Shown here: positions 45,074-51,749 of the stretch, in pieces
Layout: every line of letters starts with the position of its first letter
Numbering within the stretch: the first letter of the stretch is position 1
Assembly (NCBI RefSeq): GCF_036017915.1
Contig: NZ_CP107929.1
Location: 5,460,001-5,524,000, forward strand
Length of the DNA: 64,000 nucleotides
Origin: Micromonospora sp. NBC_00421
Lineage (GTDB): Bacteria; Actinomycetota; Actinomycetes; Mycobacteriales; Micromonosporaceae
Direction: 5' to 3'
Program-made: the position numbers and the translations under genes
The notes under the pieces: model-generated
What the model was told of the DNA's origin: nothing
The model's input: only the letters and a program-made list of their open reading frames with translations
Databases searched by the model: none

Positions 45074-45230
45074 GACGCCACCGCCGATCCGGCACCGCCC
45101 TGGTGGTCTCCTCGGCCGGTATCCGCTCCGCCTCGGCCTGGGCGAGGATCCGTTGCCGGGCCGCCTCGCGCTCCGCCGCCTGGATCTGCTCGCCCCGGTC
45201 CGCCCGGTCGGACTTGCGCCGCGCCTTCAC
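45060..45230 (-). CDS. Small basic/acidic helical protein in the XRE operon
   Basis: A 56-residue, highly charged protein, mostly one predicted helix (KSDRADRGEQIQAAEREAAR region). The GTG start overlaps the stop of the preceding ORF (GTGA), and its own end overlaps the XRE start by 14 bases, so all are translationally coupled. Too short for the usual search by eye; supported mainly by the gapless operon structure. Confidence 0.55.
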   Translation of the reverse strand: MKARRKSDRADRGEQIQAAEREAARQRILAQAEAERIPAEETTRAVPDRRWRRGQQ

Positions 45231-45469
45231 GACCAGCACCCCGCCCGGTACTCCCCCGCCAGCGTCAACAGCGGCCGTTCCGGCAGCAGCGGCCGTTCCG
45301 GCAGGTGGGGCACCCGCGCCACCCCGATCACCCGGTACGCCGCCAGGCGCTCCGCATGGTTCGTCGCCGGCCGGAGGCGGTCGAGCGGGTTGACCCGACG
45401 ACGCCTGAACGGCCGCCAGAGCCTCGCCAGCAGACCGGGGTACGCCGAATCCTTCGCATGCCGAGCCAT
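45227..45469 (-). CDS. Small basic hypothetical protein heading the XRE operon
   Basis: An 80-residue Arg-rich protein starting at ATG 45469 with GGGAGG at the right spacing. It contains a short internal duplication (LPERP twice). No family recognised. It is the first gene of the operon and is divergent from the second XRE gene at 45638, so the 168-base gap between is probably a shared promoter. Confidence 0.6.
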   Translation of the reverse strand: MARHAKDSAYPGLLARLWRPFRRRRVNPLDRLRPATNHAERLAAYRVIGVARVPHLPERPLLPERPLLTLAGEYRAGCWS

Positions 45470-45637
45470 GGACACCTCCCGAGACGTAGCTACTTCCGCA
45501 CCAAGAGTGACAACCTTGGTTCGGCAAGTCTAGGCTTCCATGGAAAGTTTCTTGGGAGGCTCGCCTTTCGCCTGGCGACCTTGATCCTGGCGATGGAAAG
45601 GGGAACACTGACGGTGTTCGCGACCTTGGAGGTAGAC

Positions 45638-46492
45638 GTGGCGAGGACGAGCGGTCCGACGATCGCGCGGTGGCAACTCGGCCGGGAGCTGCATCGGCTT
45701 CGTGAGATAGCCGGCGTCTCGCACAAGGAGATTGCGACCGAACTGGGCTGTTCCGAGTCGAAGATCTACAAGATCGAATCAGGCGTGGTCGGCGTCAGCC
45801 GGGCCGACGTGATCGTGATGCTCAGCCGCTACGGCGTCAGTGACGATCGGATACGGCAAACCGCTCTCGACCTCCAGCGCCAAGGCAAGGAGCGAGGTTG
45901 GTGGGCGAAGTTCGGCCAGCTCCCGAACCCTTACAGCATGTACATCGGGCTGGAGTCCGCAGCGATCGCAGTCCGAAACTTCGAGCTGGCCGTTGTACCC
46001 GGGTTGCTCCAGACCGAGGCATACGCCCATGCGATCACCAGTGCTGCTTGGCCGGGACAGAGCGAGGAAGCACGCCGCCGCGTCGCGGTGCGGATGACCA
46101 GGCAGGATTGCCTGACCGAAGAGCCGGTCCTGAAGCTCTGGGCAATCGTCGACGAGGGCGTGCTACATCGTCAGACCGGCGGCCCAGATGTCATGCGCGC
46201 CCAACTCCACCATCTCATCGAGATGGGCGACCGGCCGAACATCGAGCTTCAGGTATTGCCGTTCGGCGAGGGCTGGCACCCCGGCACCGTGGGTTCCTTC
46301 TCGATCCTGGAGTTCCCGGAGGACATCCACAGCCCGGTCGTGTACGTGGTGAGCCAGGCGGGAGACGCCTATCTCGAACGCGAGGATGACTTACGGCGGG
46401 TTACGCTTACCTACACTCACCTGCATGCGGCAGCACTCAGCGTCACCAAGTCGCGGGACCTGATCGCCGCTATCGCAAAGGACATGACATAG
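45638..46492 (+). CDS. XRE-family regulator with DUF5753 domain
   Basis: A 284-residue regulator: helix-turn-helix at about 10-65 (RELHRLREIAGVSHKEIATELGCSESKIYKIESG), then the DUF5753 domain (about 95-270; VVPGLLQTEAYA, RQTGGPDVMRAQLHHLIE, LPFGEGWHPGTVGSFSILEF). The GTG at 45638 is chosen because GGAGG precedes it by five bases; an ATG at 45593 has no such site. It is followed by a DUF397 gene, the standard pair in actinomycetes (BldB/WhiJ-type systems), often linked to developmental control or to toxin-antitoxin-like behaviour. Confidence 0.93.
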   Translation: MARTSGPTIARWQLGRELHRLREIAGVSHKEIATELGCSESKIYKIESGVVGVSRADVIVMLSRYGVSDDRIRQTALDLQRQGKERGWWAKFGQLPNPYSMYIGLESAAIAVRNFELAVVPGLLQTEAYAHAITSAAWPGQSEEARRRVAVRMTRQDCLTEEPVLKLWAIVDEGVLHRQTGGPDVMRAQLHHLIEMGDRPNIELQVLPFGEGWHPGTVGSFSILEFPEDIHSPVVYVVSQAGDAYLEREDDLRRVTLTYTHLHAAALSVTKSRDLIAAIAKDMT

Positions 46493-46502
46493 GGGAGGCG
46501 GC

Positions 46503-46685
46503 ATGGACCGTTCACGCGCGGAGTGGCGCAAGAGCAGCCGAAGCGACGCCAACGGCCAGTGTGTCGAAGTGGCGGACCTTCGCGACGGGGTGGCCGTCCG
46601 GGACAGCAAGGACAAGACCGGCCCCACCCTCGCCTTCGACACTCAGGGCTGGCGTACCTTCGTCGACTCCCTCAAGCACAACTGA
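46503..46685 (+). CDS. DUF397 protein
   Basis: A 60-residue protein with the DUF397 pattern: W-x-KSSRS, C-V-E-V-A, V-x-V-RDSKD and a terminal W-x-x-F. It lies ten bases after the XRE/DUF5753 gene and is its usual partner; in studied cases the DUF397 protein opposes or binds the regulator. Confidence 0.95.
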   Translation: MDRSRAEWRKSSRSDANGQCVEVADLRDGVAVRDSKDKTGPTLAFDTQGWRTFVDSLKHN

Positions 46686-46776
46686 CTCCGCCCGTCGTAC
46701 CGAATGCGGCAGTGACCTGCCCCGGCCCCCGTCGCGGAGGCCGGGGCGCGCTGCTTTCCCGCATGGTCGAAGCCCG

Positions 46777-47031
46777 ATGACGGGCAGGCGGCGGAACCTC
46801 TACGGAAGCGCCGAGCTTCAGCAGCGCCTGAGCGTGTCACGCGTCCGCATCGTCCAGCTCACCAGCCGCCCCGACTTCCCCGACCCCTTCGACCGGTTGG
46901 CCGGCGGATCGGTCTGGCTCGTGCACGACGTGGAAGCCTGGATCACCGAGCACCAACCATGGAAGGCCCGAGGCGCAGACGAACCCCCGTCACCGACCGT
47001 TGAGCGGAGCAAAACCCGTGGGTCGAAGTAG
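46777..47031 (+). CDS. Small helix-turn-helix (excisionase/AlpA-like) protein
   Basis: An 84-residue protein with one MerR/excisionase-like DNA-binding domain (AELQQRLSVSRVRIVQLTSRPDFPDPFDRLAGGSVWL, then a recognition wing and WITEH). Such proteins are common next to mobile or defence islands and may act as a recombination directionality factor or local repressor; neither is shown here, as there is no integrase in the window. The start is the ATG at 46777. The stop codon lies within a GAAGTAGCGGTATC repeat. Confidence 0.75.
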   Translation: MTGRRRNLYGSAELQQRLSVSRVRIVQLTSRPDFPDPFDRLAGGSVWLVHDVEAWITEHQPWKARGADEPPSPTVERSKTRGSK

Positions 47032-47069
47032 CGGTATCCTGCGCGCGGTTGACACCTCCGACGTCCCGG

Positions 47070-47125
47070 TGATCAAGAGGCTTGCGTCATCGGGAAGATC
47101 AAAGTTGACGCAAACCTCTTGATCA
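47070..47125. repeat. Long inverted repeat, 20-base arms
   Basis: TGATCAAGAGGCTTGCGTCA (47070-47089) and TGACGCAAACCTCTTGATCA (47106-47125) are reverse complements except at one position, with a 16-base loop. It lies in the 305-base gap between the small HTH gene and the AAA ATPase gene. It could be a terminator, an RNA structure or a protein-binding site. Confidence 0.8.
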
Positions 47126-47336
47126 CTCGGCAGATCGAAGCGGGGGGCCTGCCTCCTCGGAGCGGACGAGCCGCTCACTGGGCAAGCCGATCAACACCGA
47201 CGGGCCGCTCAGTGTCGCCGGCGGATGCCAAAAGGTCAGCTACATCGCGCCCCCGATGCAGAAACAGGCCGGTTTTCGTCGGAATCCTGCGAAACACCAG
47301 CGCTGGTTGCGCCCTGACCTGCGGTAGCGTGCACCT

Positions 47337-48665
47337 GTGCTTATCAGGTTCGAGGCCAGCAACTACCGGTCGATCGCCGAAGGTGTCGAGCTGTCGATGG
47401 TGGCGGTGGACCGCGACCGCGAGGCAGCCCGGGACGCCCCACACCTCGGTGAGAGCCTGCTGACCCGAGCCGCGATCTACGGGCCGAACGCCTCCGGCAA
47501 GTCCAACGTCGTCGGCGCGCTCGCCTGGCTGCGCGACGCGGTTGAAAACTCACTCCGGCTGTGGGAAGACGAGATTCCGCTGGAGCCTTTCGCCTTCGGC
47601 CCGGCACCGGCCAGGTCCAGCGAGTTCGTCATAGAAACCACAGTGGGCGGTGTGCGCTTCGAATACGTCGTCGAACTCGACGCCCGCCACATCATTTACG
47701 AGGGACTTTTCCACTATCCCGAGAAGAAGCAACGCCGGATCTTTGAGCGGGAGGGTTCCGAGCTTAAGCTCCAGCGCGGGCTGGGCGCACTGTCCGGGAC
47801 TCGCGAGTTGCTGACGGAAAGTACACTCGCCCTGTCCGCCGCGCGCCGCTTCGACGAGCCGCTCGTCACGAATTTCGCCAGAGAGATCCTGCGCATTCAG
47901 GTGCTCGGCCAACTGCCGCGCCCGCGCCGGCCGGGAGCGTTCTACAACTTGTTTAGGCCGCGGCACTCCGGCAAGCCCGACACGGCCCGCTGGTTCGATG
48001 GACCAGACAACGAACAGCCATTACTGGTTCCCTTCGTCAGCGAAGGAGAAACCGCCCCCGGCGACGAGGGGAAAGATTGGTCGACGCTGAGCAGTCGGCA
48101 ACAGGCACTGGCACTGCTGCGCCTTGCCGACCTGGGCATCGAAGATGTGGTCATCGACATGCAGGAAGTTGTCTCTGCCGGCGGCGGGACGATGACCCAA
48201 CGCCGTCTACGACTCCTGCACAGATCCGGAAACGATTCCGCGCCGCTCGACTTCTCTGCCGAATCGGAAGGAACAAAAACGTGGTTCGGCCTGATCGGGG
48301 CGGTGCTGACCGCGCTACGGGCAGGGTCGATCGTCATCTTCGACGAGCTGGACGCCAGCCTGCATCCGACGTTGTCCGCAGAGCTGCTGCGGGTCTTCCA
48401 GAGCCCGGTCACCAACCCCCACGGCGCTCAACTCATCTTCACCTCGCATGACACCAGCCTGCTCAACCATCTGAACCGGGACGAGGTCTGGCTCACAGAG
48501 AAACAACTCGATGGCTCCACCCGGCTCGGCGCGCTCGCCGAGTTCGCCGGCGAGCGGGTGCGGAAATCGCAGAACCTCGAAAGTGCCTACCTGCACGGCC
48601 GGTTCGGCGCGCTCCCCCAGGTCGACCAGACGGAGTTCCTGCGGGCGCTCGGTCTGATCGGCTGA
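47337..48665 (+). CDS. AAA-family ATPase (RloA/AbiLi-like, OLD/ABC-type)
   Basis: A 442-residue ATPase of the AAA_21/SMC-like class. Walker A is GPNASGKSN at 49-57; the ABC-like end has SIVIFDELDASLHP (Walker B) and FTSHDTSLLN (switch His). It begins MLIRFEASNYRSI, the classic start of this family. It is followed eight bases later by an RloB-type TOPRIM protein. Such pairs are known as abortive-infection defence modules (AbiLi/AbiLii) and as R-linked ORFs beside type I restriction genes, which is the case here. The GTG start at 47337 lies 7 bases after TAGCGT, suggesting a leaderless message. Confidence 0.92.
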   Translation: MLIRFEASNYRSIAEGVELSMVAVDRDREAARDAPHLGESLLTRAAIYGPNASGKSNVVGALAWLRDAVENSLRLWEDEIPLEPFAFGPAPARSSEFVIETTVGGVRFEYVVELDARHIIYEGLFHYPEKKQRRIFEREGSELKLQRGLGALSGTRELLTESTLALSAARRFDEPLVTNFAREILRIQVLGQLPRPRRPGAFYNLFRPRHSGKPDTARWFDGPDNEQPLLVPFVSEGETAPGDEGKDWSTLSSRQQALALLRLADLGIEDVVIDMQEVVSAGGGTMTQRRLRLLHRSGNDSAPLDFSAESEGTKTWFGLIGAVLTALRAGSIVIFDELDASLHPTLSAELLRVFQSPVTNPHGAQLIFTSHDTSLLNHLNRDEVWLTEKQLDGSTRLGALAEFAGERVRKSQNLESAYLHGRFGALPQVDQTEFLRALGLIG

Positions 48666-48672
48666 CGACACG

Positions 48673-49284
48673 ATGAGCCCACGCCGCCGGGAAACGAAGC
48701 CCCTCAAGCGCACCGTCGCTCGACGCCCGGAGTTGCGCACGGTCGTCGTGTTCTGCGAGGGCATCAACTCCGAGCCCGACTACATCAACGGGCTGAAGAA
48801 GCTGCCCGAAATCGCGGACAACACCGCCCTCAACCTCGAAATCCACCCCGACCAGGGCGTCCCGCTCACACTCGTGCAGATGGCGGCCGACCGCCTCGCC
48901 GACCCGGAGGTGGACGAGTGCTGGTGCATCTTCGATGTGGAATGGCCGAAGAACCATCCGAACCTGCATCGCGCCAAGCAGTTCGCTCAGGCCAAGGGTG
49001 TCGGGCTGGTGATCTCGAACCCGTGCTTCGAGCTGTGGCTGATCCTGCACCACAGCGAGCACACGAAGTTCGTCGACACGGCGGAAGCCGAGAAGATGAG
49101 CCGCAAGCTTGACGGCCGCACCGGCAAGAGCATCGACAGCAGCATCTATATGCCGCTGCGAAAGCAGGCCGCCCGCCGGGCCGAGCAACTCGAAAAGCGG
49201 CACGCCAACAACGGCACCGCGTTTCCCGACGACAACCCGTCCTCCGGCATGCATCACCTGCTACGGGCACTCGGCGCAACGTAG
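48673..49284 (+). CDS. RloB-family TOPRIM-like nuclease
   Basis: A 203-residue RloB-family protein. The N-terminal basic tail is followed by VVVFCEGINSEPDYINGL (TOPRIM glutamate) and CWCIFDVEW (Asp-x-Glu metal site), then the conserved NPCFELWLILHH. In the known pairs it is the likely effector, cutting nucleic acid when the ATPase partner senses infection. It is co-transcribed with the ATPase, with an eight-base gap. Confidence 0.93.
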   Translation: MSPRRRETKPLKRTVARRPELRTVVVFCEGINSEPDYINGLKKLPEIADNTALNLEIHPDQGVPLTLVQMAADRLADPEVDECWCIFDVEWPKNHPNLHRAKQFAQAKGVGLVISNPCFELWLILHHSEHTKFVDTAEAEKMSRKLDGRTGKSIDSSIYMPLRKQAARRAEQLEKRHANNGTAFPDDNPSSGMHHLLRALGAT

Positions 49285-49628
49285 CCGACGGCCCGTTGGG
49301 CCGGGTGTGCTGCGGCGAAGTAGCGGCGTCCGGGCGCGGTCGATACCGCTACTTCGCCCCAGGTAAGTCGATCACCGTGAGGCGCGGCGCTGGGAGCGGA
49401 AGGCAGCGCCGTTGCCTGTAAAGAAGGCGATAGTCGGGCTCGCCCATGTCTCAGCCCGGCAGCCACCGTGCAAGTTTGCGCTGGTGGCGGGGGTGGGTCC
49501 GGTACGGCCGGCGGGTGGTTACCCGCCGCATTGCGCGCATACGTACGTCTGGCTGCCGCCGCGTCCCACCACGTAACCTGAGCGACCGCGACCATAGTGG
49601 ACGCCGGTGGATCCGAGGAGTTCGACGC
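49285..49628. other. Non-coding gap with hairpin
   Basis: About 340 bases without a convincing gene. It contains the perfect hairpin listed at 49314-49358; the rest carries no recognised signal. Confidence 0.4.
49314..49358. repeat. Perfect hairpin sharing the GAAGTAGCGG repeat word
   Basis: GGCGAAGTAGCGG (49314-49326) pairs perfectly with CCGCTACTTCGCC (49346-49358) around 19 bases. It lies 30 bases after the rloB stop and may terminate that operon. The word GAAGTAGCGGTATC recurs at 47025-47038 and a degenerate hairpin form at 55000-55036, suggesting a dispersed element. Confidence 0.7.
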
Positions 49629-50318
49629 ATGGTGACAGATGCCCACGACGGGCCGGTTCCGGAAGCGGCCGGAGGTGGGCAGCGGGTCCTCGATCTGCTG
49701 GACAAGGCGATCACCCTCCAGAGCCCACTGGTGCGCAAGAACATCGCGCGGGCCCGCCAACGCAACCCCGAGGCGACCCCCGCCGAGGTGATCCGCAACC
49801 TGGAGCGGATGTACGTCAGCGCCCTGACCGGGACGGGTGCCGCAGTCGGCGGAGCCGCAGCCGCCCCCGGCGTCGGCACGGGAGTGGCACTGGCGCTGTC
49901 AGGCGGCGAGTTCCTCTCGTCCCTCCAGTTGAGCGCCCTCTTCGCGCTCTCCATCGCCGAGGTGTACGGCGTCCCCATCGACGAGGTCGAGCGCCGCCGG
50001 ACGATCGTCATGGGCATCATGCTCGGCGGCTCCGGCTCCGCCACCATCACCAAGGTCGCCGAACGCACGGGTCAACACTGGGGACGGGTGATCGTCGGGC
50101 ACGTCTCCGGCGAGACGTTGCGTCAGATCAACAAGGTGCTGGGGAGACACTTCATCACCAAATACGGCACCAGGCAGGGCATCATCGTGCTCGGCCGGGT
50201 GGCACCGTTCGGCGTTGGCGCGGTGATCGGCGGTGGTGCCAACGCAGCCCTCGCCGCGCTGGCCGTCCGGGCCGCCCGTCGCGCCTTCGGCCCACCCCCG
50301 ACGTCATGGCCAGGCTGA
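49629..50318 (+). CDS. Glycine-rich membrane-associated hypothetical protein
   Basis: A 229-residue protein with an N-terminal helical part, a Gly/Ala-rich hydrophobic stretch (about 67-105, TGAAVGGAAAAPGVGTGVALALSGG region), a second hydrophobic stretch (about 105-120) and a Gly-zipper near the C-terminus (about 193-215, VAPFGVGAVIGGGANAAL region). It resembles EcsC-like or glycine-zipper membrane proteins, but I do not recognise the family with certainty. It ends 56 bases from the convergent effector gene of the NLR module. Confidence 0.7.
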   Translation: MVTDAHDGPVPEAAGGGQRVLDLLDKAITLQSPLVRKNIARARQRNPEATPAEVIRNLERMYVSALTGTGAAVGGAAAAPGVGTGVALALSGGEFLSSLQLSALFALSIAEVYGVPIDEVERRRTIVMGIMLGGSGSATITKVAERTGQHWGRVIVGHVSGETLRQINKVLGRHFITKYGTRQGIIVLGRVAPFGVGAVIGGGANAALAALAVRAARRAFGPPPTSWPG

Positions 50319-50373
50319 TGCCCAGCACCCCGGCAACGTCCGAGAACCTGACTGCGGTCGCCGCCGGTCTCCT

Positions 50374-50757
50374 TCACGACCCGCCGAACGAGATACCCCC
50401 ATGGACGTCGCGGGCCTGCACCACGGGCCCGCTGACATCGCCCGAGATGGAGTTCGTCACGCTGTCCCGGCCTGCCGCGACGGCCGCGTTGGCCTGCTTC
50501 CAACGCTCCTGGAACTCTGCACCGAACGCCGGGTCGCGTCGGGCCTCGCGGTCCAAGAGAAGGGCAAGGGTACGCGCGTTGTCCGGTGACGGCTGGTGGA
50601 GCACACCCTCGATGACCTTCCGCGCCTCGGGCTCGCGCCGAAATCGGTCCCGCAGGAAATCGGTCAGCGCGGACACTGCCAGCCGGCCGCCCTCGGCAAT
50701 CTCGGTGGTCGTCCACGCGACGAGCGTTGTCGCTGCGGTAACCATGATTGGGTCCAC
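50374..50757 (-). CDS. Small helical protein with C-terminal amyloid-like (BASS/RHIM-type) motif; candidate NLR effector
   Basis: A 127-residue protein. Residues 1 to about 95 are helical, beginning with a hydrophobic helix (MVTAATTLVAWTTTEI...), and resemble the small Bell-type membrane-active domains of bacteria. The C-terminal 25 residues hold SGPVVQARDVHGGISFGG. The same pattern, VVQA-x-x-V-x-GGI, is near the N-terminus of the NB-ARC protein encoded at 51750. Shared motifs of this kind (BASS, related to RHIM) pass an amyloid fold from an activated NLR to a cell-death effector. The domain assignment is inference; the motif match is direct. Confidence 0.75.
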   Translation of the reverse strand: MDPIMVTAATTLVAWTTTEIAEGGRLAVSALTDFLRDRFRREPEARKVIEGVLHQPSPDNARTLALLLDREARRDPAFGAEFQERWKQANAAVAAGRDSVTNSISGDVSGPVVQARDVHGGISFGGS

Positions 50758-50933
50758 CGTCGGTCCACCTCCAGGCGGCCGGCTCCGGCCGGCACAAGGA
50801 CCAACCGAAGACGGTCAAGCATGTCCGAGCTATCCAGATCGGATTGACGATAACAACTTGTTCGACCACTACGCTACGCACTAGCTTCGTCACCGAAGGC
50901 CCTGGCTGGGCATGTGATTCGTCGGAGGTCGCA

Positions 50934-51167
50934 GTGAAGCTGACCAAGCTCTACAAGGACCCCGGGTCGGGCGGCAACGGCTGTCCGACGGTCTACCTCG
51001 CGGACAATGGGGAGCTGGTCGTCCAGGGACACCTGGTCGACGGCGACACCCTCGGCGAGTTGGAGAACGTGCTTCCCGGGGAGGGCGCGGTGCGGATCTC
51101 CGCCGACGTGGTGCTCGGCGCGATCGAGCGCTACCGCGAGTCCCGGGCTGCGGTGAACCAGGGGTGA
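50934..51167 (+). CDS. Small hypothetical protein paired with a DUF6879 gene
   Basis: A 77-residue protein starting at a GTG preceded by GGAGG. It has LYKDPGSGGNGCPTVYLADNGELVVQG at the front, a pattern that recurs in small actinomycete proteins encoded immediately before DUF6879 genes. The stop overlaps the next start (GTGA). Function unknown. Confidence 0.75.
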   Translation: MKLTKLYKDPGSGGNGCPTVYLADNGELVVQGHLVDGDTLGELENVLPGEGAVRISADVVLGAIERYRESRAAVNQG

Positions 51168-51721
51168 CCCGCCCGTTCACCTCACTCGATGACGCCGAGT
51201 TCAACCAACTGTTCCGCGACTTCCGATACACGGCCTACCGGCTGGAGACGCTTCAACGGTACGACGTGTCGTACGAGCAGGATGAGTTCGCCCGGTTCCT
51301 GGCGGGCGAGACCCGCGGCGAGTTTCCCGGGATCGCCTCCTGGTGTGACACCGTGCGGGCGGCGGCATCAGCTGGCAAGCACATGCACCGCGTCCATGTC
51401 GTCGCTGAGCCGGTTTCGGATTATGTCCGGTTCGAATGCGGCTGGGCCTACGAACACACGGTCGAGGCCGGCGAGGACGTCCGTCTCATCGTGGTCTCGG
51501 GCGACGACTGGCCGGCAGCACTGCCGCACTACGACTACTGGTTGTTCGACTCCTCGCGACTCGTGGCGATGTACTACGACGAGCAGGGGCGGTTCGTCTC
51601 CGGCGAGTTGATCAGCGAACCGGAGAAGATCGTCCAGGCCAACCACTGGCGTGACGCCGCCGTCGCGGCATCCATCCCCTACCGGACGTACGCAGCCCGA
51701 CTCCAACCCCGCTCCCCATAG
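51164..51721 (+). CDS. DUF6879 family protein
   Basis: A 185-residue soluble protein with the family features F-x-x-x-R-[YH]-[ST]-A-[YF]-R-L-E-x-x-x-x-Y near the start and DYWLFDSSRLVAMYYDEQGRF in the second half. Such genes are widespread in actinomycetes, normally with a small upstream partner and near XRE-type regulators. The role is unknown. The pair sits between the candidate effector (divergent) and the NLR gene, which starts 29 bases downstream. Confidence 0.85.
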   Translation: MTRPFTSLDDAEFNQLFRDFRYTAYRLETLQRYDVSYEQDEFARFLAGETRGEFPGIASWCDTVRAAASAGKHMHRVHVVAEPVSDYVRFECGWAYEHTVEAGEDVRLIVVSGDDWPAALPHYDYWLFDSSRLVAMYYDEQGRFVSGELISEPEKIVQANHWRDAAVAASIPYRTYAARLQPRSP

Positions 51722-51749
51722 ATCGCCACTCACCGGGGAGGGAGCCAGC

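Noticed and set aside
43922..46492. An 856-codon plus-strand frame covering the XRE genes
   Set aside because: Only its last third (from the GTG at 45638) matches a protein family; the first part is antisense to the minus-strand XRE gene.
47070..47125. Insertion-sequence terminal repeats
   Set aside because: The arms are only 16 bases apart and no transposase or target duplication is present.
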